This document shows, one piece after another, positions 1-10,584 of a DNA stretch of 64,000 nt. The translations under genes were made by a program, and so were the position numbers. The stretch covers positions 372,001 to 436,000 of the forward strand of contig JACJXX010000001.1 in NCBI GenBank assembly GCA_020636435.1, written 5' to 3'. Source of the DNA: Lewinellaceae bacterium (GTDB taxonomy: Bacteria; Bacteroidota; Bacteroidia; Chitinophagales; Saprospiraceae). The notes below the pieces were generated by a model. It was given only the letters and a program-made list of their open reading frames with translations. It had not been told where the DNA came from and made no database searches. Numbering within the stretch: position 1 is the stretch's first letter; every line of letters begins with the position of its first letter.

Positions 1-2213
<2,213 letters not shown>

Positions 2214-2421
2214 TGGCAAAAAATGTTTATTGTTTCGGCAATAATTAGCTTTCTAACAATCGCCTATGCTGTAATAATACCCAAAAAATCAAAAAAAGTT
2301 CAAAATCGCTAAACTTAATTATACGACAATAGGCTTAGCCAGTTGTTACACAACTCGCTAAGCCTTCTGCGCCGAAAAGCCAGCCAGCAGGCTGTATTCC
2401 CAACGGTTGTAAAAGAAGCGG

Positions 2422-2805
2422 TTACTTGACTTCTACCTCTGCACCTGCTTCTTCGAGTACTGCTTTGATTTTTTCAGCCTCTTCTTTGGACACCGCTTCC
2501 TTAACCGGGCCAGGAGCGCCGTCTACCAGGTCTTTGGCTTCTTTCAAGCCCAGCCCAAGCAGGTTCTTCACCTCCTTAACCACTTTAAGTTTACCGGCAC
2601 CCGCAGATTTGAGGATGACATCAAATTCAGTTTGTTCTTCGGCGGCGGCGCCGCCGTCGCCTCCGGCGCCGGCCGGGCCGGCAACAGCTACTGCAGCAGC
2701 AGCAGGCTCAATGCCATATTCGTCCTTCAGTATACCAGCCAGTTCATTCACTTCTTTTACCGTGAGGTTGACCAGCTGTTCTGCAAAAGCTTTAAGATCT
2801 GCCAT
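2422..2805 (-). CDS. rplL: 50S ribosomal protein L7/L12
   Basis: This 127-residue acidic stalk protein of the large subunit recruits translational GTPases. The N-terminal dimerisation helix (MADLKAFAEQLVNLTVKEV), an Ala/Gly-rich hinge (about residues 34-57) and the C-terminal domain with GLGLKEAKDLVDGAPG are all present. The frame stays open upstream to 3114, but the ATG at 2805 matches the family start and leaves a 130-bp gap after rplJ. Length is normal. Confidence 0.97.
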   Translation of the reverse strand: MADLKAFAEQLVNLTVKEVNELAGILKDEYGIEPAAAAVAVAGPAGAGGDGGAAAEEQTEFDVILKSAGAGKLKVVKEVKNLLGLGLKEAKDLVDGAPGPVKEAVSKEEAEKIKAVLEEAGAEVEVK

Positions 2806-2935
2806 TGTAAGAATTTTTGAAAAGTTGTACGTTGAAAAAATATATAGTGCGTACAGCTTGGAAGCCGTATTGGTTGGCTGTTGGCGTTTGGCTGGTTGGC
2901 GCCTTTGCCAACCCCGAACCGCGAACAGCCGAAAA

Positions 2936-3463
2936 TTACTCGCCGCGCTCTTCCAGCGTTTTGAGTAGGCCCACCAGGGTCTGCCCGCCCGACTGCAAGG
3001 CACCGATAACGTTCTTTGCAGGAGATTGCAGCAAAGCGATGATCTCGGCGACGAGGTCTTCCTTGGACTTGAGCTTGGAGAGTTCTTCCAGCTTCTCGTC
3101 TCCCAGGAAAACATCCGTATCGATGTATGCGGCCTTAAGCGTGGGCTTGTCGTGGCTTTCGCGAAACTTTTTGATCAGTTTCGCCGGAGCGTTGGCCTTT
3201 TCTGCTATCAGAAGGGCAGTCGGCCCCTTGAGCGCTTCGTAGAGCCCGGCAAAGTTCTTTTCTTTCGGGGCGCTTTCCAGGGCTTTCTGAACAAGGGTGT
3301 TTTTCACCACTTTTATCTCGATGCCCTGCTCGAAACACAATTTTCTGAAGTTATTGATTTGCGCTACTGTCAGCGTTGAAGAATCTGCCAGATAGAAATG
3401 ATCTATGCCGGAAAGTTTATCCTTCAGCGCCTCAATAGTAGCGGTTTTTTCTGCTCTTGTCAT
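2936..3463 (-). CDS. rplJ: 50S ribosomal protein L10
   Basis: A 175-residue stalk-base protein that anchors L7/L12 dimers on the 23S rRNA. It begins MTRAEKTATIEALKDKL and carries the conserved VVKNTLVQKAL and GPTALLIAE segments followed by the C-terminal L12-binding helix. It sits 21 bp downstream of rplA and ahead of rplL, as in the standard rplJL unit. The gap to rplL (2806-2935) contains an inverted repeat around ggttggcgcctttgccaacc that could act as an attenuator or RNA-processing stem. Confidence 0.97.
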   Translation of the reverse strand: MTRAEKTATIEALKDKLSGIDHFYLADSSTLTVAQINNFRKLCFEQGIEIKVVKNTLVQKALESAPKEKNFAGLYEALKGPTALLIAEKANAPAKLIKKFRESHDKPTLKAAYIDTDVFLGDEKLEELSKLKSKEDLVAEIIALLQSPAKNVIGALQSGGQTLVGLLKTLEERGE

Positions 3464-3484
3464 TGCTTTTCAGGTTTTGAAAAG

Positions 3485-4180
3485 TTACTTAACCAATGCT
3501 TTCGCGTCAATGCGGATACCCGGGCTCATGGAACTGGCTACTGTCACAGACTTCATATAAGTCCCTTTAGCCGAGGAGGGCCTCATGCGCACCAGGGTTG
3601 TGATCAGCTCATTGGCATTTTCCATCAGCTTCTCCGAAGTGAAGGATACCCGTCCTATTGAGGAGTGAATGATACCGAATTTATCCACGCGGAAGGAAAT
3701 CTTGCCGCCCTTGACATCGCTGACGGCTGCGGCCACATCTTGCGTAACCGTACCCGTTTTAGGATTGGGCATCAGGCCACGGGGGCCGAGTATTCTACCC
3801 AGGCGGCCGACCTGGGCCATTACCTGAGGCATAGCGATGACGACATCTACATCCGTCCAACCGCCCTGAACCTTCTGCACATACTCATCGAGGCCGGCAT
3901 AGTCAGCGCCGGCAGCCAGTGCTTCCTCTTCCTTATCGGGGGTACAGAAAACCAGTACGCGCTTGGTCTTGCCGGTGCCATGAGGGAGGGTCGTCGTTCC
4001 CCGAATCGCCTGGTCGGCTTTGCGGGGGTCTACCCCCAGCCGGACGTGAAGGTCAACAGAGGCGTCAAACTTAGTGATGTTCACGTCTTTGACCAGCTTC
4101 ATTGCCTCTTCGAGCGAATACAAGTTCTCCCGGTCGACTTTCTTTTCGGCAGCCGCTCTTTTTTTGCTTTTTTTTGCCAT
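3485..4180 (-). CDS. rplA: 50S ribosomal protein L1
   Basis: A 231-residue protein of the mobile L1 stalk; in many bacteria it also represses its own rplKA mRNA. The N-terminus is Lys-rich (MAKKSKKRAAAEKKVDRENL), followed by ATLPHGTGK-like (TTTLPHGTGKTKRVLVFC) and GPRGLMPNPKTGTVT, the L1 signature. Length is typical. It lies 68 bp after rplK on the same strand. Confidence 0.97.
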   Translation of the reverse strand: MAKKSKKRAAAEKKVDRENLYSLEEAMKLVKDVNITKFDASVDLHVRLGVDPRKADQAIRGTTTLPHGTGKTKRVLVFCTPDKEEEALAAGADYAGLDEYVQKVQGGWTDVDVVIAMPQVMAQVGRLGRILGPRGLMPNPKTGTVTQDVAAAVSDVKGGKISFRVDKFGIIHSSIGRVSFTSEKLMENANELITTLVRMRPSSAKGTYMKSVTVASSMSPGIRIDAKALVK

Positions 4181-4248
4181 TGTTATTGTGTTTTGAGGTA
4201 GCTAACGTCTCGCCTGCGAAAGCGAAACTCCCTTCTGTTTGTTTCCTG

Positions 4249-4710
4249 CTAATTATTGCTGGCGGCTTCTCCAGCCCAGGGTGGCGTGCCTTTAATCGTG
4301 ACGCCCATGCTGCGAGCCGTACCCGCCACCATTTTCATTGCCGACTCGACGGTGAAGCAATTGAGATCCACCATTTTGTTTTCAGCGATGGTTTTGACCT
4401 GATCCCAGGTAACCGAGCCCACTTTGTTGCGGTTAGATTCCGGAGAACCTTTTTTGAGCTTGGCGGCTTCCATCAACTGGACGGCAGCCGGGGGGGTCTT
4501 GATGACAAATGTAAAGGACTTGTCCTTGAAAACCGTGATCACAACCGGCAGCAACTGCCCTTGTTTCTCCTGCGTTTCCGCGTTGAAACGCTTGCAGAAC
4601 TCCATGATGTTCACGCCCTTGGCTCCCAGAGCCGGGCCTACCGGAGGCGCGGGGTTGGCTGCGCCGCCTCTAACCTGAAGTTTTATAAAAACATCTACTT
4701 CCTTAGCCAT
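4249..4710 (-). CDS. rplK: 50S ribosomal protein L11
   Basis: A 153-residue protein of the GTPase-associated centre. It contains QVRGGAANPAPPVGPALGAKGVN and the C-terminal SMGVTIKG segment, both L11 signatures. The frame is open to 4791, but the ATG at 4710 (MAKEVDVFIKLQ) fits the family start; the upstream extension is not conserved. Preceded by nusG with a gap of about 105 bp. Confidence 0.96.
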   Translation of the reverse strand: MAKEVDVFIKLQVRGGAANPAPPVGPALGAKGVNIMEFCKRFNAETQEKQGQLLPVVITVFKDKSFTFVIKTPPAAVQLMEAAKLKKGSPESNRNKVGSVTWDQVKTIAENKMVDLNCFTVESAMKMVAGTARSMGVTIKGTPPWAGEAASNN

Positions 4711-4815
4711 TTTTTTCGCTTTATTCAAGTTGTACTGCCACCAGCTCCAGGGAAGCGCTTTCCGAAAACCGGAACAAAAGCTGACGAGCAAAAAAATTAC
4801 TTATGATCGGAAAAA

Positions 4816-5424
4816 CTAGGATGTCTTCTCTACTTGCATGAAGTTGAGCTCTACTTCCGTTCCCCTGCCGAAAATCTTTACGATCACCTTCAGCTTCTTC
4901 TTCTCCTCATTCACTTCCTGAATATCTCCTACGAACTCGCTGAAAGGGCCATCGATGATCTTAACCGTTTCACCCACAATAAAAGGCTCTATCATTGCCT
5001 CGCCTGCTTCCTGGGACTCATCGACCTTGCCGAGCATTCGGTTGGCTTCGGCGGGGCGCATGGGAATAGGGTTGTTCCGACCCAGAAAATGGATGACGTT
5101 GGGAATATTGGAAATAGCCTGAATGACCTCGCCGCTTAACATGGAGGGATTGGCTTCGATAAGAATATATCCGGGTAAAATATTCCGCTCGGAGATCACT
5201 TTCTTTCCATTCCTTATCTTATATACTTTCTCCGTCGGAACCAATATCTGAGTGATGAAATCTCTCCATCCGGAACGCTCGACTTCCATTTCGATCCGTT
5301 CTTTGATCTTCCTTTCCTTTCCGCTGATCACACGAAGGGAGTACCACTTCTTGTCAGACACCGGAGCATCCGAAGGGGTTTCCAATTCTTCCTGTATATC
5401 CTTTTCTTTATCCTCAGACATCAC
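4816..5424 (-). CDS. nusG: Transcription termination/antitermination factor NusG
   Basis: NusG links RNA polymerase to Rho or the ribosome. The protein has 202 residues: an acidic, poorly conserved N-terminal tail (about 22 residues), the NGN domain starting KKWYSLRVISGKERKIKERIE with LPGYILIEA, and a C-terminal KOW motif (GETVKIIDGPFSEFVGDI). Two consecutive ATG codons (5424 and 5421) are possible starts. It follows secE by 20 bp. Confidence 0.96.
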   Translation of the reverse strand: MMSEDKEKDIQEELETPSDAPVSDKKWYSLRVISGKERKIKERIEMEVERSGWRDFITQILVPTEKVYKIRNGKKVISERNILPGYILIEANPSMLSGEVIQAISNIPNVIHFLGRNNPIPMRPAEANRMLGKVDESQEAGEAMIEPFIVGETVKIIDGPFSEFVGDIQEVNEEKKKLKVIVKIFGRGTEVELNFMQVEKTS

Positions 5425-5444
5425 AATGCTTTAACCCAGTTAAA

Positions 5445-5633
5445 TTAGAGATTGTAGATCACATCCAGGATGGACCTGGAGAACACATCCATCAGGAAAA
5501 TGATCGACGCCAGAATAATAGAAGCTACCAGAACCACTACTGTACTGCTCTGCAGGTTAGCCATGGTGGGCCAGGTCACCTTATGGACCAGCTCATTGTA
5601 GCTTTCGATGATGTACAATTTCAATCTTTCCAT
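5445..5633 (-). CDS. secE: Preprotein translocase subunit SecE
   Basis: A 62-residue single-span SecE, the essential clamp of the SecYEG channel. The amphipathic segment YNELVHKVTWPTMANLQSST, with the conserved K-TWPT motif, is followed by one membrane helix (VVVLVASIILASIIFLMDVF). The frame is open upstream to 5717, but that part overlaps the spacer next to tRNA-Trp and is not conserved. I chose the ATG at 5633 (MERLKLYIIES). Confidence 0.95.
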   Translation of the reverse strand: MERLKLYIIESYNELVHKVTWPTMANLQSSTVVVLVASIILASIIFLMDVFSRSILDVIYNL

Positions 5634-5734
5634 CTCAAATTCTTGTTGGTGCGGCAGGCCAGCTTCTGCGCCCTCCCTCACCGGTGATAAGCACGGGCAG
5701 GCAATTTCCTGAGTCATTTCCTGCCGTTAACCAG

Positions 5735-5807
5735 CACGGGCAGGAGGACTTGAACCCCCAGCCTACGGTTTTGGAGACCGTCGCTCTACCAGTTGAGCTA
5801 TGCCCGT
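5735..5807 (-). tRNA. tRNA-Trp (CCA)
   Basis: A 73-nt cloverleaf on the minus strand. The acceptor ACGGGCA pairs with TGCCCGT, the anticodon loop reads CTCCAAA with anticodon CCA, and the T-arm contains GGTTCAAGTCC. No CCA is encoded. It lies between tuf and secE, the usual place in Bacteroidota. Confidence 0.97.
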
Positions 5808-5875
5808 ATGTATATGATGAAAAGATTAGGCATAATTATGCCTAACCTTTTCATCTATAAATGGTATAGTTCGTG

Positions 5876-7072
5876 TTAGTCCAGAATCTCAGTAACCTGC
5901 CCGGCGCCAACCGTACGGCCGCCCTCGCGAATAGCAAAACGGAGGCCTTTTTCCATAGCGATCGTATTGATCAGTTTCACTTCCAGTGAAACGTTGTCAC
6001 CCGGCATAACCATTTCCACGCCGGAAGGCAGAGCCACATCACCGGTCACGTCGGTAGTACGGAAGTAAAACTGCGGGCGATAGCCGTTGAAGAATGGAGT
6101 ATGGCGGCCGCCTTCTTCCTTAGACAGGACGTATACCTCGCACTTGAAGTGTTTGTGCGGCGTCACAGAGCCCGGAGCGCAGATTACCTGGCCGCGCTTG
6201 ATGTCGTCCTTGTCGATACCGCGCAGCAACAGGCCGGCGTTATCGCCAGCTTCGCCGCGGTCGAGGATTTTGCGGAACATTTCCACACCGGTGATAACTG
6301 ATTTCAGCGGTTTTTCGCCTTCCGGCATCATACCGATGATTTCAACGCCTTCACCTGTTTTGATCACACCGCGCTCGATACGGCCGGTAGCAACTGTTCC
6401 GCGGCCGGTAATGGAAAACACATCCTCGACCGGCATGAGGAACGGCTGGTCAACCAGGCGCTCCGGCTGGGGGATGTCTTTGTCTACAGCATCCATGAGG
6501 TCGTGGATGGATTTAACAGCAGCCGCGTCGCCTTCCAGGGCCTTGAGGGCAGAACCTTGGATCACGGAGGCGTTGTCGCCGTCAAACTCATACTGGTCGA
6601 GCAGTTCGCGAACTTCCATTTCCACCAGTTCGAGCATCTCCGGGTCATCAACCAGGTCGACCTTGTTCATATAAACAACGATCTTGGGCACGCCAACCTG
6701 GCGGGCCAGCAGAATGTGCTCGCGCGTCTGGGGCATAGGGCCGTCAGTAGCAGCAACCACCAGGATAGCGCCGTCCATCTGAGCAGCACCCGTAACCATG
6801 TTCTTTACGTAGTCAGCGTGGCCAGGGCAGTCAACGTGCGCGTAGTGGCGATTTTTTGTCTCGTATTCCACGTGAGCCGTATTGATGGTAATGCCCCGTT
6901 CTTTCTCTTCCGGAGCAGCATCAATAGAGTCATACGAGGTGCTCTTTGCAAGTCCATCTATAGAAAGGACGTAAGTAATTGCCGCAGTAAGAGTAGTCTT
7001 ACCGTGGTCCACGTGGCCAATTGTTCCCACGTTGAGGTGCGGTTTGGTCCTTTCGAATGTTTCCTTAGCCAT
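5876..7072 (-). CDS. tuf: Elongation factor Tu
   Basis: A 398-residue GTPase that carries aminoacyl-tRNA to the ribosome. The G motifs are GHVDHGKT (G1), DCPGHADYVKNM (G3) and NKVDL (G4), followed by beta-barrel domains II and III ending VGAGQVTEILD. It starts at MAKETFERTKPHLNVGTIGH. It is flanked by tRNA genes on both sides and is probably transcribed with them. Confidence 0.98.
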   Translation of the reverse strand: MAKETFERTKPHLNVGTIGHVDHGKTTLTAAITYVLSIDGLAKSTSYDSIDAAPEEKERGITINTAHVEYETKNRHYAHVDCPGHADYVKNMVTGAAQMDGAILVVAATDGPMPQTREHILLARQVGVPKIVVYMNKVDLVDDPEMLELVEMEVRELLDQYEFDGDNASVIQGSALKALEGDAAAVKSIHDLMDAVDKDIPQPERLVDQPFLMPVEDVFSITGRGTVATGRIERGVIKTGEGVEIIGMMPEGEKPLKSVITGVEMFRKILDRGEAGDNAGLLLRGIDKDDIKRGQVICAPGSVTPHKHFKCEVYVLSKEEGGRHTPFFNGYRPQFYFRTTDVTGDVALPSGVEMVMPGDNVSLEVKLINTIAMEKGLRFAIREGGRTVGAGQVTEILD

Positions 7073-7134
7073 CGGTAATCAAATTTTTTTAATATGAAAT
7101 TCTTGTGGTTAAACAAAGTGCTGAACAATATGTG

Positions 7135-7206
<72 letters not shown>

Positions 7207-7288
7207 TTGGCATTCAGCCGGGCTCCAAGCTAACTTAAGCTCAATGTAAGCCCATGAACGGGCTCTTATTGCCCATTTTTTTTTTCAG

Positions 7289-7361
7289 AGCGGGCGACGA
7301 GACTCGAACCCGCGACCCTCAGCTTGGAAGGCTGATGCTCTACCAACTGAGCTACGCCCGC
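7289..7361 (-). tRNA. tRNA-Gly (TCC)
   Basis: A 73-nt minus-strand tRNA. The acceptor is GCGGGCG/CGCCCGC, the anticodon loop CTTCCAA gives anticodon TCC, and the T-loop is GGTTCGAGTC. Part of the four-tRNA cluster upstream of tuf. Confidence 0.96.
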
Positions 7362-7464
7362 TTTTATCCGCCCAAGCTTTGTCGAAGGCGGATTTTGTCC
7401 AGCCATTCCTGCAGCTAAAAGCGAATGAATAGGCCCACCTTCGCTAAAGCTTCGGCGGGCGGTG

Positions 7465-7547
7465 TGGGGGTGATAGGATTCGAACCTATTCAGTCAGAGA
7501 CACCAGATTTACAGTCTGGCCCGGCTCTCCCACTCCGGCGCACCCCC
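7465..7547 (-). tRNA. tRNA-Tyr (GTA)
   Basis: An 83-nt class II tRNA with a long variable arm. The acceptor is GGGGGTG/CACCCCC and the anticodon loop CTGTAAA gives anticodon GTA, with GGTTCGAATCC in the T-arm. Confidence 0.96.
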
Positions 7548-7601
7548 GGGAATGAAACTTTATTTCAAATGCATGTTGCTTCTTTAAGCAATATTGAGGC
7601 T

Positions 7602-7625
7602 CGCTTTTTGAGCCGGCAGAGGGAT
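7602..7625. repeat. Partial copy of the 3' end of tRNA-Thr(TGT)
   Basis: The stretch cgctttttgagccggcagag and the next bases match 7721-7744 at all but one position. That region is the 3' acceptor end of tRNA-Thr(TGT) plus its trailer. The rest of the tRNA is missing, so this is a fragment, not a gene. Confidence 0.75.
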
Positions 7626-7729
7626 TATTCCGCTACGATCCATGCACTTCGTGCTCGAACCCCTCCCGCTAAATTTCAATACCGGCTGTTCTAAGCCAAA
7701 TTTAGCGGGACTGATTATCCCGCTTTTTG

Positions 7730-7803
7730 AGCCAGCAGAGGGATTCGAACCCCCGACCCGCTGATTACAAATCAGCTGCTCTGGCCAACTGAGCTATGCT
7801 GGC
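7730..7803 (-). tRNA. tRNA-Thr (TGT)
   Basis: A 74-nt minus-strand tRNA. The acceptor is GCCAGCA/TGCTGGC and the stem GCTGA/TCAGC encloses the loop TTTGTAA with anticodon TGT. Partial copies of its two ends lie on either side (see the repeat entries). Confidence 0.96.
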
Positions 7804-7905
7804 TTGATATAATTCAGCGGTATTTCAACTTGCCTTCCTGACTCAGATTTCCAACAGCAGTCTCAAAAAGCGGGACTGCTCTGGCTCCCGCTTCTAAAAG
7901 CGGGA

Positions 7906-7942
7906 AGCTATGCTGGCTTGATATAATTCAGCGGTATTTCAA
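7906..7942. repeat. Partial copy of the 5' end and leader of tRNA-Thr(TGT)
   Basis: A 37-bp direct repeat of 7792-7828, starting agctatgctggcttgatata. It duplicates the first bases of tRNA-Thr(TGT) and its 5' leader. Together with the 3'-end fragment at 7602 it suggests local rearrangement around this tRNA. Confidence 0.8.
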
Positions 7943-8111
7943 TCCTGCCGGTTTTTAAAGTTATTTCCTCCAAAACCCGGACAAGTTAAGGCTAACGCTC
8001 TGGAAAAAGTTCCTTAAAACCTGTTACGGCAACATCTTTTCATCGAAAGTAAGAAGCCAGTAATTACAGGCATTTCAAATGGGCCTCAAGATCATTTTCT
8101 CAAAGCGATTG

Positions 8112-8119
8112 CAAAGATA
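8112..8119 (-). promoter_or_regulatory. Putative -7 box for the tRNA-tuf transcript
   Basis: On the minus strand this reads TATCTTTG, a perfect match to the Bacteroidota -7 consensus TAnnTTTG. It lies about 310 bp upstream of the first tRNA, downstream of the hpf terminator. A T-rich tract with TTTTG lies 11 bp further upstream, closer than the usual -33 spacing. Confidence 0.55.
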
Positions 8120-8221
8120 GAACATTTTGACAAAAGAAAAAATAGTGCTATTCTTTTTTCGCCTTTTTTTTGAGGCGGTGCAAAATAAGAAAGAATTCGC
8201 TATCCTCCCAGAAGAAACGAG

Positions 8222-8267
8222 GACAAAACACAAAAACAAGCTCCCTTGCCGGGCCCGGCAAGGGAGC
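8222..8267 (-). terminator. Intrinsic terminator after hpf
   Basis: A perfect 28-bp palindrome at 8240-8267 (arm gctcccttgccggg) is followed on the minus strand by a T-rich run TTGTTTTTGTGTTTT. It lies 39 bp beyond the hpf stop and separates hpf from the tRNA-tuf promoter. Confidence 0.8.
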
Positions 8268-8306
8268 ATTGAAGTTTTGCATTTCACCCACCCAAAACTG
8301 CAAGGA

Positions 8307-8606
8307 TTAATCCTTGCGCAGTCGTTCCTTATACTTAATGAGTTGCCGTTTTAAAGCGGAAGTGGCGCCGTCGACGGAGGCTTCGAAGGTTTTGCTGGCC
8401 TCCTTGGCGATCAATTGTTCGCCCGGCACGCTGAGCCGCACTTCGGCGATCTTATCCCTGATTTGTCCGGAGTTCTCCAATTTGAGCGTCACTCTGGCTT
8501 CGATGATCCGGTCGAAAAACTGGTCCATCTTATTGAGCCTCTTTTCGATATACTCGATGAGCTTTTGGTCTGCTTTGAACTGAACAGATTCGGTGTGAAC
8601 TCTCAT
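8307..8606 (-). CDS. hpf: Ribosome hibernation-promoting factor, short form
   Basis: A 99-residue HPF/RaiA-type protein that binds the decoding centre of idle ribosomes. It begins MRVHTESVQFKADQKLIEYI and ends with the basic KRQLIKYKERLRKD helix. The C-terminal dimerisation domain of long HPF is absent. I prefer the ATG at 8606 over the upstream ATG at 8633 because it matches the family start and is preceded by GGAAAGATT, a reasonable ribosome-binding site. It follows xerC by about 50 bp and is probably co-transcribed. Confidence 0.93.
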   Translation of the reverse strand: MRVHTESVQFKADQKLIEYIEKRLNKMDQFFDRIIEARVTLKLENSGQIRDKIAEVRLSVPGEQLIAKEASKTFEASVDGATSALKRQLIKYKERLRKD

Positions 8607-8658
8607 AATCTTTCCTTTTTGGTGAATTAACAATTAGGTTGAGGAATGGCGGCTGGCG

Positions 8659-9558
8659 CTAATCATTATCCTGGCCAGCCTTCGGGTGGGCTTTATGGTA
8701 TACTTGTTTTAGCCGTTCGATCGAATTGTGGGTATACACCTGGGTAGAGGCGAGGCTGGAATGGCCCAGCAGCGCCTTGATGGCGTTCAGGTCCGCGCCG
8801 TTTTCCGATAAGTGGGTGGCGAAGGAATGCCTCAGGGCATGAGGGCCCCGCTTGTCGTTGCTGGTTACCAGAGAGAGGTATTTATGAACGACGTTGTACA
8901 TAAACTTGGGATACAAAGGCTTTCCTTTATCCGTAAGGAAAAACCTGGTGTGATCCGGGCCGGGGAAAGCCTCTTCCCTGTCGGCCAGATAAGCTTTCAC
9001 ATTATCGGCCAATGCTTTGCTGACCGGCACCAGGCGTTCTTTGCTTCCCTTTCCCAGAATGCGGATTTGCAAGTTGTGAAAATCAATGTCTTTCAGCTCA
9101 AGGGCAATGGCCTCCGAACGCCGCATGCCGGTAGCGTACAGCAATTCCAGGATCATTCGGTCTCTCGACCCGCTGTAGCCGTCCTCAAATGTTACCTGCT
9201 GGAAGAGTTGGCCCAGTTCCGATTTTTTAAGGTTGCCGGGCAGGCGCTTGCCCACTTTGGGGGCGGAGGCCTTGGCGGTAGGATCGGCTTGGAGGAAGCC
9301 CCTGCGGATGAGGAACCTGAAATAAGCCTTCAGGGTTGAGAGCTTGCGGTTGGCCGTGCGGGCAGAGCGCCCCCCGGCCATGAGGTGAACCATCCAGGAC
9401 CTGACATGAGAATGCCCCACTTCCATTACGGAAGCGAGGCCCAGTTCTTCTTTTATAAATTCCAGGAACTGCTCCAGGTCTTTCCGGTAAGCAGTGATGG
9501 TATGTGGCGAGAATCTTTTCTCGTATTGTAGATATTGCAGGAAGGATTTTTCTCTCAT
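8659..9558 (-). CDS. xerC: Tyrosine recombinase XerC/XerD-type
   Basis: A 299-residue chromosome-dimer-resolution recombinase. The N-terminal SAM-like domain (FLQYLQYEKRFSPHTITAY) is followed by the catalytic domain with Arg in TGMRRSEA (about 148), Lys in LGKGSKER, HALRHSF (about 245), LGHSS (about 268) and the nucleophile Tyr in QVYTH (about 277). Length and full active site argue for a housekeeping Xer protein rather than a phage integrase. Its place between rpsU and hpf is conserved in Bacteroidota. XerC or XerD cannot be decided from this sequence alone. Confidence 0.92.
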   Translation of the reverse strand: MREKSFLQYLQYEKRFSPHTITAYRKDLEQFLEFIKEELGLASVMEVGHSHVRSWMVHLMAGGRSARTANRKLSTLKAYFRFLIRRGFLQADPTAKASAPKVGKRLPGNLKKSELGQLFQQVTFEDGYSGSRDRMILELLYATGMRRSEAIALELKDIDFHNLQIRILGKGSKERLVPVSKALADNVKAYLADREEAFPGPDHTRFFLTDKGKPLYPKFMYNVVHKYLSLVTSNDKRGPHALRHSFATHLSENGADLNAIKALLGHSSLASTQVYTHNSIERLKQVYHKAHPKAGQDND

Positions 9559-9631
9559 TCCCTGTTTTAAATTGTCATGGAGAAACTTACCCCTACAAGG
9601 TAAACAGAAAAGGAGAGATTGTCAACCTGTA

Positions 9632-9823
9632 TTATCCCATTTCTACCTGCTTCTTTTGGCGGTATACGGCCTTGAGCTTTTCGTTCCTGCGGCGCACGGA
9701 AGGTTTGTTGTACTGTTTGCGGTCGCGCAGCTCCCGCATGACGCCGGCGCGGTTGTACTTGAGTTTGTACTTTTTCAGCGCTCTTTCAATAGATTCGTTT
9801 TCGGAAACGTCTACGATGATCAT
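9632..9823 (-). CDS. rpsU: 30S ribosomal protein S21
   Basis: A 63-residue, very basic small-subunit protein (MIIVDVSENESIERALKKYK ... RRRNEKLKAVYRQKKQ) that helps initiation. Length and the RALKKYKxKYNRAGVMRELR core are typical. It is first in the minus-strand series and has its own promoter box 30 bp upstream. Confidence 0.95.
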   Translation of the reverse strand: MIIVDVSENESIERALKKYKLKYNRAGVMRELRDRKQYNKPSVRRRNEKLKAVYRQKKQVEMG

Positions 9824-9853
9824 GGTTCAGCTTATTTATTTGTTTTTAGCCTG

Positions 9854-9861
9854 CAAAGGTA
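9854..9861 (-). promoter_or_regulatory. -7 promoter box upstream of rpsU
   Basis: The minus strand reads TACCTTTG, matching TAnnTTTG, 30 bp upstream of the rpsU ATG. The spacing allows a short leader. Confidence 0.55.
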
Positions 9862-9977
9862 AATAACTTTTATATTTTGTGCTCGACTTTTTTGAGCTGT
9901 TTTATGGATGCCGCCCCTAACGAGGAACCCCTGGCGGCGGCATCCATAAAACAGCTCCGCAGCCCAATCGAAAACTT

Positions 9978-10436
9978 ATGTCGAAAGAAAAAAAGGACAA
10001 AAATTTCATCAAAAAGCCTATCTATGAAGGAGGGCCGAGAGCTTTGAAGGCTTTTATCGGGAAAAACCTGCGCTACCCCAAGGAGGCGCTAAAAGAGAAA
10101 ATAGAAGGCACCGTGGCGCTAAAGTATTCCATCGATTACAAAGGCAATGTGGTGGATGCCAAGGTCATTTCCGGCCTGGGCCATGGGTGCGACGAGGAGG
10201 CCGTGCGCCTGGCCCGGATGCTTAAGTTTGAAGTTCCCAGGACGAGAGGGATGAAAGTCCTCTTTCACAAGGATATAAAAATCCATTTTCGGCTGCCGAA
10301 ACAAAAACCTCAGCCGGCAAAGAAAGCGCCTGCCCCCACTGTGCAATATTCCTATACCGAGAAGAAAAAGGGAAAGCCAGATGAGGCCCCTCCGAATAAG
10401 GAGGAGGGCGGGTATTCCTATACTGTTACCTTTTAA
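9978..10436 (+). CDS. Small protein with TonB C-terminal domain
   Basis: A 152-residue protein. Residues about 18-110 look like a TonB C-terminal domain (YPKEALKEKIEGTVALKYSI, then GLGHGCDEEAVRLARMLKF). No membrane anchor or proline-rich periplasmic spacer precedes it, unlike a real TonB, and the tail is Pro/Lys-rich. It may be a soluble TonB-like adaptor or have lost its N-terminus. It sits alone on the plus strand and ends before the bidirectional terminator at 10521. TonB-domain family is fairly sure; role unknown. Confidence 0.75.
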   Translation: MSKEKKDKNFIKKPIYEGGPRALKAFIGKNLRYPKEALKEKIEGTVALKYSIDYKGNVVDAKVISGLGHGCDEEAVRLARMLKFEVPRTRGMKVLFHKDIKIHFRLPKQKPQPAKKAPAPTVQYSYTEKKKGKPDEAPPNKEEGGYSYTVTF

Positions 10437-10520
10437 AGCAAGTATTAATTGAGGGTAGGCGTAATGGCAGCTCAGAGCCATCATCCACCTCCTAATCCCC
10501 GCCAGCGGGGGATATTTCCA

Positions 10521-10560
10521 AAAAGGGCGGCTGTTTCCGATCGGAAACAGCCGCCCTTTT
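10521..10560. terminator. Bidirectional terminator between the TonB-domain gene and susD
   Basis: A perfect 40-bp palindrome with arm aaaagggcggctgtttccga, ending in a T run on the plus strand and, on the minus strand, also in TTTT. It lies between converging genes and can serve both. Confidence 0.85.
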
Positions 10561-10584
10561 ATAATTTTTACAAAAGAAGGGATT

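Noticed and set aside
2422..3114. Longer rplL with 103 extra N-terminal codons
   Set aside because: The extension overlaps rplJ in another frame and does not resemble L7/L12; MADLKAFAEQ is the family start.
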